Below are positions 46,228 through 54,856 of a stretch of 64,000 nucleotides of DNA, one piece after another. Source of the DNA: Phascolarctobacterium faecium DSM 14760 (GTDB lineage: Bacteria > Bacillota > Negativicutes > Acidaminococcales > Acidaminococcaceae); contig NZ_QLTS01000001.1 in assembly GCF_003269275.1 (NCBI RefSeq), forward strand, positions 1 to 64,000, written 5' to 3'. Every line of letters begins with the position of its first letter. Position 1 is the stretch's first letter. A program made the translations under genes and the position numbers. The notes under the pieces were generated by a model that was not told where the DNA came from, did no database searches, and worked only from the letters and a program-made list of their open reading frames with translations.

Positions 46228-46298
46228 CAAAGATTTTTTAGTTGGTGTGGACGATTTGTGATAAAATAATGACAAATGTTAAATATTCGGAGGCAAAA

Positions 46299-49223
46299 AT
46301 GAAATTAGACGTAAATAAACAATACAGCGGCTTTGTGATCAGGCAGGCTGCTTATATCGACGAGATTCAGTCAGAAGCATATGTGATGGAGCACACTTAC
46401 AGCGGTGCCAGACTTTTATATTTAGGTAACAATGATGATAATAAGGTTTTTTCGATCAGCTTCAGGACGCCACCGTATGATGATACAGGTGTGGCGCATA
46501 TTTTAGAGCATTCAGTGTTGTGCGGTTCGCGCAAGTATCGCTTAAAAGAGCCATTTGTAGAACTGGTTAAAGGTTCAATGAATACTTTTCTGAACGCAAT
46601 GACTTATCCTGATAAGACTATGTATCCGGTTGCCAGCCGCAACGCCAAAGATTTTCAAAATCTGATGGATGTTTATCTGGACGCTGTTTTTTATCCGCTG
46701 ATTTATGAAAATCCCTATACCCTGCGCCAGGAGGGCTGGCATTATAATATTGAGGCACCGACGGACGCTTTGAGCTATAACGGGGTCGTCTATAATGAAA
46801 TGAAGGGCGTATTTTCTTCTGCTGATGCTTTGCTTGACTATGAGGCAATGAAGGCATTGTTCCCCGACACGCCGTACAGCTTTGAATCCGGCGGCCATCC
46901 GGATGCTATCCCAGAATTGACTCAGGAAGCTTTCGAGCATTTCCATACCACTTATTACAGCCCTGAAAATTCATTTATTTATCTGTATGGCGATATGGAT
47001 ATCGAAACAACACTGCAGTATCTGAACGACGAATATTTGAGCGGCTTTAAACGCACCGGCGCAGTGAACTCGGAAATACCTCTGCAGAATGCTTTTGCCA
47101 GAACGCAGGAAGTTCTTGGCACTTATCCGGTTGGAGCTGACGAAGCTACCGAAGATAAAACTTATCACGAACTGCATATAGTTACTGGTGATGCACGTGA
47201 TGTTAAAACCTCGATGGCATTAAGAGTATTGGAAAGTGTTCTGCTGGAAGGCAATTCGGCACCGCTGCGTCTGGCGTTGCTGCAATCCGGTGTTGCCAAA
47301 GACATCAGCGGCTCTTATGCCGGAAGCTACCGCCAGCCGATCTTTTCGATTAAAGCCGCCGGTTCCAAACCGGAACAGCGCGATAAATTTATCAGTATTA
47401 TTTATCACACGCTGCAGCAGCTGACGATCAATGGCATCGATAAAGAGCTGTTAGAGGCACATCTCAATTATCTGGAATTTAAGCTGCGGGAAGCTGATTT
47501 CGGCGCTTATCCCAAAGGCTTGATTTATGGTATCAGCGTGATGGATTCCTGGCTGTATGACGGAGATCCTTTAGCAGGTCTGCGCTATACTGAGGCTTTA
47601 CAGCAGCTGCGCGAAGGTATCAAAACACGTTATTATGAGCAGCTGATTGAAAATTATCTGCTGGACAATACCCATAAGGTTATAGTGACTCTGAATCCTG
47701 AGCAGGGGAAAGAGGAACGGGAGCAGGAAGTACTGGCAGAAAAAATGGCTGCGCTCAAAGCGTCGATGGATACTGAAACTATTGCCCAAAATATCGAACT
47801 GTGCAGCGAACTGCACAAACGCCAGGCTGCAGCTGATACTGCCGAGGCGCTGGAAACGATCCCGCTGTTGGAACGCAGCGATATCAGACGTGAAGTAGAA
47901 GTTACAGAAACTGTTTTGAAACAGCTGGGAACAAACGATATCTTATATGTACCGGCTTTTACCAATAAAATAGCTTATCTGAACTGGTATTTTGATCTGA
48001 CAGGTATTGATAAAGACCTGTTGCCTTACTGTTATCTGCTCAGTGATGTGCTTGGAAAATTTAATACCGACAAGTATACCTATCAGGAGCTGGCCACGGC
48101 CTCTAACAAATATACCGGCGGTGTTTCTTTCCAGATGCATGCTTACTCAGCTGCCGACGACGCTAACGATTATACGATCAAGTTCACCGTTCAGGCTAAA
48201 GCGCTGACGGCTAATCTGGATAAATTGTTCGACATTCTGCAGGCAGTTGCGCTTGGCAGTAAAATAGACGACGCCAAACGACTGCAGGAAATTTTAGACG
48301 AAGTAAAAACAGATTGGGACAGCAGCTTCTTTTCTCGGGGGCAGATTGTAGCCTGTACCCGTCTGGCTTCATATTTTTCAACGGCAGCCCGAGTCAATGA
48401 ACAGGATCAATTCAGCTATTACGAATTTTTAAAAGAGCTGTCAGCCGACTTTGCTGGCAGGGCAGAGGATACCTTAGCCAAATTAAGGCAGCTGTTGGGT
48501 ATTTTCTTTGAAAGCAGCAAATATCTTCTGGCTTATTCCTGTGAAGAAAGCGAACGGATGCTGGTTTTAGAGCAGGCTCTGAATTTTGCAGCTTTACTGC
48601 CGCAGTCAGCTGTTGCCGGTAAAACACCGCAGTTTTTAGAGGCGCCGGGAGAAAATGAAGGGATCATGACACCCGGCAAGGTACAATATGTTGCTGCCGG
48701 CGGTGATTTTCACAAATTTGGCTATCAGTTCCACGGCGCAATGAAGGTACTGGAAACTATCCTGCGTTACGAATATCTGTGGACTAAAATCAGGGTACAG
48801 GGCGGCGCTTACGGTGCGACGGCGCGTTTTGACCGTAACGGGACCATGTTTTTTGCTTCCTACCGTGATCCGAAGTTGAAAGAATCGCTGCAGGCATATT
48901 ATGATATGCCGTCCTGGCTCGAAAAACTGGAGCTCTCGGAACGTGAGCTGACAAAATACATCATCGGCACGATCAGCGGTCTGGATACGCCTCTGACCAA
49001 CTCCATGCGTTTGGAGCAGGCTGGAGTTTATCATCTAAAACAGGTAGATACGGCAATGCGGCAGCAAATGCGCAGTGAGATCATAGACCTGACGAATGCC
49101 GACCTGCAGAAGCTGGCGCCGCTGATCAGGGATACACTAAGCGAGAAGTATTTGTGTGTTGTGGGCAGCAGCCAAAGTATCGAAGCTAATAAAAATATTT
49201 TTACTAAAACTCAGCATATTTAA
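46299..49223 (+). CDS. M16C metallopeptidase (presequence protease type)
   Basis: 974-residue zinc peptidase of the insulinase/PreP (M16C) branch with the inverted zinc motif HILEH (His67, Glu70, His71) in TGVAHILEHSVLCGS and the distal Glu in YNGVVYNEMKGVFS. Two homologous halves of about 450 residues form the usual clam-shell. It probably degrades peptides in the cytoplasm, as no signal peptide is present. CGGAGG precedes the ATG by five bases; a longer upstream reading lacks a ribosome site. The divergent RHH regulator shares the upstream region. Confidence 0.93.
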   Translation: MKLDVNKQYSGFVIRQAAYIDEIQSEAYVMEHTYSGARLLYLGNNDDNKVFSISFRTPPYDDTGVAHILEHSVLCGSRKYRLKEPFVELVKGSMNTFLNAMTYPDKTMYPVASRNAKDFQNLMDVYLDAVFYPLIYENPYTLRQEGWHYNIEAPTDALSYNGVVYNEMKGVFSSADALLDYEAMKALFPDTPYSFESGGHPDAIPELTQEAFEHFHTTYYSPENSFIYLYGDMDIETTLQYLNDEYLSGFKRTGAVNSEIPLQNAFARTQEVLGTYPVGADEATEDKTYHELHIVTGDARDVKTSMALRVLESVLLEGNSAPLRLALLQSGVAKDISGSYAGSYRQPIFSIKAAGSKPEQRDKFISIIYHTLQQLTINGIDKELLEAHLNYLEFKLREADFGAYPKGLIYGISVMDSWLYDGDPLAGLRYTEALQQLREGIKTRYYEQLIENYLLDNTHKVIVTLNPEQGKEEREQEVLAEKMAALKASMDTETIAQNIELCSELHKRQAAADTAEALETIPLLERSDIRREVEVTETVLKQLGTNDILYVPAFTNKIAYLNWYFDLTGIDKDLLPYCYLLSDVLGKFNTDKYTYQELATASNKYTGGVSFQMHAYSAADDANDYTIKFTVQAKALTANLDKLFDILQAVALGSKIDDAKRLQEILDEVKTDWDSSFFSRGQIVACTRLASYFSTAARVNEQDQFSYYEFLKELSADFAGRAEDTLAKLRQLLGIFFESSKYLLAYSCEESERMLVLEQALNFAALLPQSAVAGKTPQFLEAPGENEGIMTPGKVQYVAAGGDFHKFGYQFHGAMKVLETILRYEYLWTKIRVQGGAYGATARFDRNGTMFFASYRDPKLKESLQAYYDMPSWLEKLELSERELTKYIIGTISGLDTPLTNSMRLEQAGVYHLKQVDTAMRQQMRSEIIDLTNADLQKLAPLIRDTLSEKYLCVVGSSQSIEANKNIFTKTQHI

Positions 49224-49239
49224 AGCTGGTTCAAAAGTG

Positions 49240-49279
49240 AAGTCGAACATAGAGCTGCGGCGCTTTGTTCGACTTTTAT
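49240..49279 (+). terminator. Terminator after the M16 protease gene
   Basis: Stem AAGTCGAACA/TGTTCGACTT with a 16-base loop, then a T-rich tail. Confidence 0.85.
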
Positions 49280-49332
49280 TTATTTCTATGCTATATTTGT
49301 AGTAGAAATCGAGTGAGAAATGGGGCGTTACG

Positions 49333-50355
49333 ATGACTGAAGTTAGCTTGGGCAAAACAGGGATCACTGTCAATAAAAACGGTTTTGGCGCACTGCCGAT
49401 CCAGAGGATACCGCAGGACGACGCAGTAAAATTGGTGCGCAGGGCGTTTGAACGAGGTATAAATTTTTTTGATACGGCCCGTAGTTATACGGACAGTGAA
49501 GCAAAGCTTGGCGTCGCGCTAAAGGGTATCCGCGAGCAGGTATTTATTGCGACTAAAACACCGTCTGTTACAGCAGCAGGATTCTGGAATGACCTGGAAA
49601 CCAGTCTGCGCCTGCTGCAAACTGATTATATAGATATTTATCAATTTCATAATCCTGCCTTTTGCCCTAAACCGGGTGACGGCAGCGGCTTGTATGAAGC
49701 GATGCAGCAGGCCAGGGAACAGGGGAAGATCCGTTTCATCGGCATTACTAACCATCGTTTGGCAGTAGCCGGCGAGGCCATAGAATCTGACTTGTATGCA
49801 ACGCTGCAGTTTCCTTTCAGTTATCTGACGACTGAGAAGGAACTGGAGCTTGTCCGTGCATGTGCTGCTCACGGCATGGGCTTTATTGCCATGAAGGCAC
49901 TGGCGGGAGGGCTGATAAATAATTCTGCAGCCGCTTATGCTTATTTGGCGCAATTTGATCATGTACTGCCTATTTGGGGTGTGCAGCGTGAAAATGAACT
50001 GGATGAATTTTTGAACTATATCGACTGCCCACCGCTTCTGACAGCAGAGCTGCAGACAGTAATCAATAAAGACCGGCAGGAGCTGATCGGCAGTTTCTGC
50101 CGTGGCTGCGGCTATTGTATGCCTTGTCCGGTAGGAATAGAGATCAATTCCTGTGCCAGAATGTCGCTGATGATCAGGAGAGCACCGCAGGCAGCGCAGC
50201 TTACTGACAAGGCCCAGGCTATGATGAAAAAGATCGAAGACTGCCTGCACTGCGGTAAATGTAAGGCAAAATGCCCTTATGGCCTGGATACTCCCAGACT
50301 GCTGGAAGAAAACTATCAGGATTATCGAGAAATATTAGCGGGAAAGATGATCTGA
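49333..50355 (+). CDS. Aldo/keto reductase with C-terminal 4Fe-4S cysteines
   Basis: 340-residue AKR-fold protein: substrate/NADPH-binding FDTARSYTDSEAKLG with the catalytic Asp and Tyr, IATKTPSVT with the Lys position, and FHNPAF where the His is expected. The C terminus carries CRGCGYCMPCPVGIEIN and CLHCGKCKAKCPYGLD, ferredoxin-like cysteine sets that could bind two 4Fe-4S clusters. This fused type is common in anaerobes and may couple ferredoxin to carbonyl reduction. The real substrate is unknown. It forms a single-gene unit closed by a terminator. Confidence 0.88.
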   Translation: MTEVSLGKTGITVNKNGFGALPIQRIPQDDAVKLVRRAFERGINFFDTARSYTDSEAKLGVALKGIREQVFIATKTPSVTAAGFWNDLETSLRLLQTDYIDIYQFHNPAFCPKPGDGSGLYEAMQQAREQGKIRFIGITNHRLAVAGEAIESDLYATLQFPFSYLTTEKELELVRACAAHGMGFIAMKALAGGLINNSAAAYAYLAQFDHVLPIWGVQRENELDEFLNYIDCPPLLTAELQTVINKDRQELIGSFCRGCGYCMPCPVGIEINSCARMSLMIRRAPQAAQLTDKAQAMMKKIEDCLHCGKCKAKCPYGLDTPRLLEENYQDYREILAGKMI

Positions 50356-50367
50356 AGCAAACTGCTT

Positions 50368-50398
50368 AAAAGCGCAGGCTTAGTGCCTGTGCTTTTTT
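50368..50398 (+). terminator. Terminator after the aldo/keto reductase gene
   Basis: Stem AAAAGCGCAGGC/GCCTGTGCTTTT with one G-U pair, loop TTAG, then T-run. Confidence 0.9.
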
Positions 50399-50484
50399 AT
50401 ATAGTTTTGTCTACAGAAAAAGCAGGGAGTTACAGTAAAGATTTTTTAAGAAAATTTAAAAAAGTAAAAGGAGAAACGCAATTT

Positions 50485-50505
50485 ATGGCGAATACAATCA
50501 GGTAA
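50485..50505 (+). CDS. Six-codon mini-ORF in the pnp leader
   Basis: ATG followed by codons for Ala-Asn-Thr-Ile-Arg and TAA, preceded by AAAAGGAG (50466-50473) at 11 bases. It lies 33 bases before pnp. It may be a leader peptide or chance; no attenuator hairpin was seen next to it. Confidence 0.25.
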   Translation: MANTIR

Positions 50506-50538
50506 CCTAAATTGTGAAAACTTAGAGGAGGCAGAAGA

Positions 50539-52626
50539 ATGCATACTTACAGTATGGAGCTTGGCGGCAGAACGCTTACCATGGAAATCGGTAAGATCGC
50601 TAAGCAGGCAAATGGAGCCGTATTGGTTCGTTATGGCGATACCGCAGTAGTTGTTGCGGTAACTGGTACAAAAACACCCAGGGAAGGAGTAGACTTCTTT
50701 CCGTTGACTGTAGATTTTGAAGAAAAAATGTACGCTGTCGGTAAAATCCCCGGCGGCTTTATCAAACGTGAAGGTCGTCCCGGCGAGCAGGCCATTTTGA
50801 CCAGCCGTCTGATCGACCGTCCGATCCGTCCGATGTTCCCTGACGGTTATCATAATGATGTGCAGATAGTAGCTACTGCTGTATCTGTTGACCCTGATAA
50901 TGCTCCGGATATGCCGGCAATGATCGGCGCTTCCTGCGCTTTATCTATTTCCGATATCCCCTTCGAAGGTCCGATCGCAGGTGTACGCGTTGGTCTTGTC
51001 GATGGTGAATTTGTTATCAATCCTACTGTGGAACAGGCTAAGGTCAGCTTGCTGAACTTGGCTGTTGCCGGTACTAAAGACGCTATTTTGATGGTTGAGG
51101 CCGGTGCGAAAGAAGTTTCTGAAGAAACAATGCTTGACGCTATCTGGTTTGCCCACGGCGTTATTAAAGAGCTGGTAGCCTTCCAGGAAAAAATCATGGC
51201 TGAAGTCGGTAAACCTAAAATGGAAGTTCCTGTTTATGAACCTCCTGCTGAAATCGCTGCCGAGATCGAAGCCTATGGCGCAGATAAACTGAAAGAAGCT
51301 TTGATGGATGCTAATAAATTAGAGCGTGAAGAAAACGTTGCTAAGGTAAAAGCTGAAATCGCAGAAGTTTTCATTGAAAAATATCCTGATAATGCAAAAG
51401 ACGTAGCTTACATCACGCAAAAGCTGGTGAAAAAGATCGTTCGCCGTACTATTTCCGTTGATAAGATCCGTCCTGACGGACGTCAGCTGGATGAAGTACG
51501 TCCTGTTACCTGCGAAGTAGGCCTGCTTGCACGTCCGCATGGCAGTGCGCTCTTTACCCGCGGCCAAACTCAGATCCTCAACGTTCTGGCACTCGCTCCG
51601 CTGCGTGAAGCACAGATCCTTGACGGTTTGGGAGTAGAAGATACTAAACGTTATATCCATCATTATAATTTCCCTCCGTACAGCGTTGGTGAAACCAAAC
51701 CCATGCGCAGTCCCGGACGTCGTGAGATCGGTCACGGCGCTTTGGCAGAACGTGCTTTACTGCCGGTCATTCCTTCCGAAGACGAATTCCCGTATGCTAT
51801 CCGTCTGGTTTCCGAAACTCTGGAATCTAACGGTTCTTCCTCTATGGGCAGCGTCTGCGCCAGCACCCTGTCTTTGATGGATGCAGGCGTGCCTATCAAA
51901 GCACCTGTAGCAGGCGTAGCCATGGGTCTGGTCAAGGACGGCGAATATTTCACTATCCTCACCGATATCCAGGGTCTGGAAGATGCCTTGGGCGATATGG
52001 ACTTTAAAGTTGCCGGTACTGATAAAGGTATCACTGCAATCCAGATGGATATCAAAATCGACGGTATCAATAAAGATATCTTCACCCAGGCTTTGGCACA
52101 GGCTAAACGCGGCCGCGATCATATCATGGGTATCATGATGGAATGCATTTCCGAACCGCGCAAAGAGCTGTCTCAATATGCTCCGAAAATCACTACGATC
52201 AGCGTAGATCCTGAAAAAATCAGCAAAGTAATCGGCCCCGGCGGCAAAATGATCAAAAAGATCGTTGAAGAAACCGGTGCTAAAATCGATATCGACGACA
52301 GCGGTAAGGTTTTCATCGCTGCAGTAAACAGCGAGTCTGCTGCTAAAGCTATTGATATGATCCACGGTATCGTTGCTGATGCTGAAGTTGGCAAGGTTTA
52401 TACCGGTAAAGTTACCCGCCTTATGAATTTCGGCGCTTTTGTCGAGATCCTGCCGGGTAAAGAGGGTCTGGTCCATATTTCCCAACTTTCTACCGAACGT
52501 GTAGGCAAGGTTGAAGATGTGGTTTCTGTTGGCGATGAAATCGTTGTCAAAGTAACCGAGATCGACCAAAAAGGTCGCATCAACCTTTCCCGCAAAGCTG
52601 TTTTGGCTAACGGTTTGGAAAAATAA
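50539..52626 (+). CDS. pnp: Polynucleotide phosphorylase
   Basis: 3'-5' phosphorolytic exoribonuclease of the RNA degradosome, 695 residues. It has two RNase PH domains (about 10-230 and 320-540, the second with FTRGQTQ and the catalytic GSSSMGSVC region), an alpha-helical linker, a KH domain with [11 protein letters not shown] and a C-terminal S1 domain ([18 protein letters not shown]). A strong GAGGAGG precedes the ATG. Codon use is biased towards highly expressed genes. rpsO, the usual upstream neighbour, is absent here. The long leader could allow the autoregulation known for pnp elsewhere. Confidence 0.97.
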   Translation: MHTYSMELGGRTLTMEIGKIAKQANGAVLVRYGDTAVVVAVTGTKTPREGVDFFPLTVDFEEKMYAVGKIPGGFIKREGRPGEQAILTSRLIDRPIRPMFPDGYHNDVQIVATAVSVDPDNAPDMPAMIGASCALSISDIPFEGPIAGVRVGLVDGEFVINPTVEQAKVSLLNLAVAGTKDAILMVEAGAKEVSEETMLDAIWFAHGVIKELVAFQEKIMAEVGKPKMEVPVYEPPAEIAAEIEAYGADKLKEALMDANKLEREENVAKVKAEIAEVFIEKYPDNAKDVAYITQKLVKKIVRRTISVDKIRPDGRQLDEVRPVTCEVGLLARPHGSALFTRGQTQILNVLALAPLREAQILDGLGVEDTKRYIHHYNFPPYSVGETKPMRSPGRREIGHGALAERALLPVIPSEDEFPYAIRLVSETLESNGSSSMGSVCASTLSLMDAGVPIKAPVAGVAMGLVKDGEYFTILTDIQGLEDALGDMDFKVAGTDKGITAIQMDIKIDGINKDIFTQALAQAKRGRDHIMGIMMECISEPRKELSQYAPKITTISVDPEKISKVIGPGGKMIKKIVEETGAKIDIDDSGKVFIAAVNSESAAKAIDMIHGIVADAEVGKVYTGKVTRLMNFGAFVEILPGKEGLVHISQLSTERVGKVEDVVSVGDEIVVKVTEIDQKGRINLSRKAVLANGLEK

Positions 52627-52640
52627 GCAAGAAATTTAAG

Positions 52641-52670
52641 ATCCCGCTGATTCCTTCGGCGGGATTTTTT
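52641..52670 (+). terminator. Terminator after pnp
   Basis: ATCCCGC pairs with GCGGGAT around an 11-base loop, then six T. The dUTPase gene starts 17 bases later. Confidence 0.88.
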
Positions 52671-52686
52671 ATAAGCGAGGTGTACT

Positions 52687-53139
52687 ATGAAAGTAAGAGG
52701 CTTTGAAAAAATCACTAAATATGCTGCGGTCGAGTTTTCGATGCCGGAGCGTAAAACACAGAAATCTGCAGGCTATGATATCTGTCTGCCGGAAGATATA
52801 GAACTGCTGCCAGGAAAATTGCAGCTGGTACCGACTGGTATCAAGGCCTATATGCAGGATGACGAATATTTAGGCGTGCATATCCGTTCCAGCATCGCCG
52901 TAAAAAAGCATATTTCTCTTGTTAATAATCAGGGCATCATTGATGCCGACTATTATAATAATGCAGATAACGAGGGCCATATCATGCTGGCGTTGCTTAA
53001 TATGGGGACTGAACCTGTAGCGCTTGCCAAAAATGAGCGTGTGGCCCAAGGCATCTTTTATAAATATCTTGTAGCAGACGGAGATGCCGATATTGACAAA
53101 GCTGTTCGCGGCGGCGGTTTTGGCAGTACCAAGTCCTAA
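52687..53139 (+). CDS. dut: dUTP diphosphatase
   Basis: 150-residue trimeric dUTPase that hydrolyses dUTP to dUMP. All five motifs are visible: SAGYDICLPED, HIRSSIAVKKHI, NNQGIIDADYYN with the catalytic Asp, NERVAQGIFYKY and the C-terminal P-loop-like RGGGFGSTKS. Spacing between motifs 3 and 4 is normal. It follows the pnp terminator closely and may be read through from pnp or use a local promoter that was not recognised. Confidence 0.95.
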   Translation: MKVRGFEKITKYAAVEFSMPERKTQKSAGYDICLPEDIELLPGKLQLVPTGIKAYMQDDEYLGVHIRSSIAVKKHISLVNNQGIIDADYYNNADNEGHIMLALLNMGTEPVALAKNERVAQGIFYKYLVADGDADIDKAVRGGGFGSTKS

Positions 53140-53174
53140 TGATTTGATCGCTGTATAATATCTTTAAAAACATA

Positions 53175-53206
53175 AAAAAACACAGGCTAGCAAGCCTGTG
53201 TTTTTT
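53175..53206. terminator. Terminator after dut
   Basis: Perfect 14-bp stem (CACAGGCT/AGCCTGTG core with A6/T6 flanks) and loop AGCA; it can act in both directions. Confidence 0.92.
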
Positions 53207-53546
53207 GTTTTCTAAAATCCCCTTTATATATTAAGAGCAGAGAATTATGCTATATCAGCAAAAAATTTAAAATAATTATTTCCGCTTGCTTCGGCTGGCG
53301 GTTTTTTTAGGCCTTAAAAAAACGCGCAGACGTCAACAGTTTTAAAGCCGCTGGCGTAATGCGCCGGGCAAGACTCGCAGACGTTTTACACAGGCTCAAA
53401 GCAAGTGTCTTGCGGGGGGGTACAAACGTGCTATAATGATTACGGTTATTACTATAACAAATGTTTTTGATATAAAAAAAAAAGTGATGCTTTGGTTTCG
53501 ATATTTTAAATTAAAATACTAATATTCTCGAAAACTGAGGTGAAGT
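53207..53546. other. 340-base intergenic stretch with hairpins, no gene seen
   Basis: It contains a terminator-like hairpin CCGC/GCGG (53282-53301) followed by seven T, directly joined to an imperfect inverted repeat with T7 and A7 arms. CGCAGACGT occurs twice (about 53324 and 53378). A GCAAGAC/GTCTTGC inverted repeat lies around 53370-53412. A probable promoter, TTGCGG (53410-53415) and TATAAT (53432-53437) with a 16-base spacer, would drive the XRE gene. The part between 53282 and 53412 is more GC-rich than its flanks. A small RNA or a decayed mobile segment are both possible. Confidence 0.4.
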
Positions 53547-53936
53547 ATGTACGATGAAAGCTGCCTGCCGCGTATCGGCAGTAATATCCGCCTGCTGCGC
53601 GGTGCCTGTCAGTTCAACCAGCAGCAGTTTGCCGAACGTATCGGCATCAGTCAGACCCATCTGAGCAATATCGAGCATAACAATGTGCAGGTCAGCCTAA
53701 AGCTGCTGGTGCGCAGCGCCAATGTTTTGGACTGCACGCTGGAAACACTGCTGGACAGAAAAGCGGCGGCCGAGTGGGCACAGGCACATGATGCCGAGGC
53801 TGACGAACAGGCGGCGGGTGCAAAAAGCAAGCGTTTTCCTGAAACTGCCGCCGCAGAAACTGACGAACAGGAGAAGTACTCGCTGGAGGAAGTGCGCCTG
53901 CTGCTGAAGCTGCTGCAGCTGAGTAAGGGCCGCTGA
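53547..53936 (+). CDS. XRE-family helix-turn-helix regulator
   Basis: 129-residue regulator with a Cro/C1-type domain at about residues 9-66: IGSNIRLLRGACQFNQQQFAERIGISQTH spans the first helices and HLSNIEHNNVQVSLKLL the recognition helix. An Ala/Glu-rich linker (about 75-108) leads to a C-terminal leucine-rich helix that may dimerise. Many CTG and GCG codons give a composition unlike the AT-rich DNA just upstream. Targets are unknown; the GT8 remnant and autotransporter genes downstream are candidates. Confidence 0.85.
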   Translation: MYDESCLPRIGSNIRLLRGACQFNQQQFAERIGISQTHLSNIEHNNVQVSLKLLVRSANVLDCTLETLLDRKAAAEWAQAHDAEADEQAAGAKSKRFPETAAAETDEQEKYSLEEVRLLLKLLQLSKGR

Positions 53937-53956
53937 AAGCAGCGGCTGTACTTTTT
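53929..53956 (+). terminator. Weak terminator overlapping the XRE stop
   Basis: GCCGCT pairs with AGCGGC around a 6-base loop, followed by a short T-rich tail. The stop codon lies in the loop. Confidence 0.45.
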
Positions 53957-54099
53957 GCAGCTTGGATAAAAACTCTCAATACCAGCTCCGCAGTAATAAC
54001 TGCGAGGATATAAACAAGTTTTTCTAAGGGGGCAGCGCGGCAGAACAAAAAGCAGTAAAGACCGAAAAAGACTGAACTGGGAAAGAAAGGAGGCGCAAA

Positions 54100-54762
54100 G
54101 TGGCAGAACAAATACATATCGGTTTTGGGATCGACAAAAACTTCGGCAGATTCGCCGGGATCACCATTACCTCACTGGTGCATAACAACATTCAACATGA
54201 TTTAAATATCCATATCGTCTATGACGAATTATTGCCGGAGGATATGGACAGATTAAAAAAGACGGAGCAGTTATACCGTAACCTGACACTGCACTTCTAC
54301 CAGATCACCAGCACCGAGGGGATGACATTTATCGTACCGCCGGGTCATATCACGCAGGCCATGTATTACCGCTATCTGTTTGTCGATCTGCTGCCAAAAT
54401 CAGTTAAGCGGCTTATCTATCTGGATGCCGACATCATCTGCAAAGACGACATCCTGCCGTTGTGGCATACCGATCTGCAGGGCAGAGTTTTAGGAGCTGT
54501 ACGTGACTGGGGTGAGGATCGCAGCTGCGGGCGTATCGGTTTGAAGAACGGCCGTTATTTCAATTCCGGCGTGCTTTTAATGGATTTGGTAAAGTGGCGG
54601 CAGCAAAAGCTGACGCAGAAGCTGTTCCGATGGCTGGAACAGGTAGGCAACACCAAAATACTCTGGGGCGACCAGGACGCACTCAACGGCGTTATCGATG
54701 GCTGGTTTACCGAACTGCCGAAAATTTATAACGGTATTGTCATCAACGCGGCTGCTGTATAA
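54100..54762 (+). CDS. Truncated family 8 glycosyltransferase
   Basis: 220 residues of a GT8 (LPS glucosyl/galactosyl transferase RfaJ-like) enzyme. Visible parts are IHIGFGIDKNFGRFAGITITSL, MYYRYLFVDLLP, the metal-binding LDAD in RLIYLDADIICKDD, YFNSGVLLMDL and WGDQDALNGV. GT8 enzymes usually continue for another 50-100 residues; here the frame stops abruptly after the KIYNG segment, and a different frame continues with TPR-like sequence (see 54755-54838). GTG start with AAGGAGG six bases upstream. Probably a truncated or chimeric gene; activity uncertain. Confidence 0.75.
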   Translation: MAEQIHIGFGIDKNFGRFAGITITSLVHNNIQHDLNIHIVYDELLPEDMDRLKKTEQLYRNLTLHFYQITSTEGMTFIVPPGHITQAMYYRYLFVDLLPKSVKRLIYLDADIICKDDILPLWHTDLQGRVLGAVRDWGEDRSCGRIGLKNGRYFNSGVLLMDLVKWRQQKLTQKLFRWLEQVGNTKILWGDQDALNGVIDGWFTELPKIYNGIVINAAAV

Positions 54763-54838
54763 GCAGGGTAAATATGCCGAATCGGCGTCGTATTACGAAG
54801 CCTTATTAAAATATTTTTTGAAAGACAAATATGAATGA
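54755..54838 (+). pseudogene. Out-of-frame C-terminal remnant, TPR-like
   Basis: Starting inside the end of the GT8 gene but in another frame, 27 codons read YKQGKYAESASYYEALLKYF before a stop at 54838. The pattern K-x-G-K-Y-x-E-x-A-x-x-Y-E-x-A-L is a TPR repeat. It has no ribosome site or start codon of its own. It looks like the 3' end of a longer gene (GT8 with TPR, or another gene) joined by a deletion or frameshift. Confidence 0.5.
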
Positions 54839-54856
54839 TGAATTTGGGAAGGAAGT

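Noticed and set aside
49519..50250. 243-codon minus-strand open frame inside the aldo/keto reductase gene
   Set aside because: Mirror of a clear AKR/ferredoxin gene; its cysteine and glutamine richness comes from the complementary strand.
51757..52569. 270-codon minus-strand open frame inside pnp
   Set aside because: Antisense to the conserved PNPase domains; Phe/Ile/Asn-rich translation without recognisable motifs.
53324..53390. CGCAGACGT direct repeats considered as CRISPR or phage attachment
   Set aside because: Only two short copies, no regular spacing, and no integrase or cas gene nearby.
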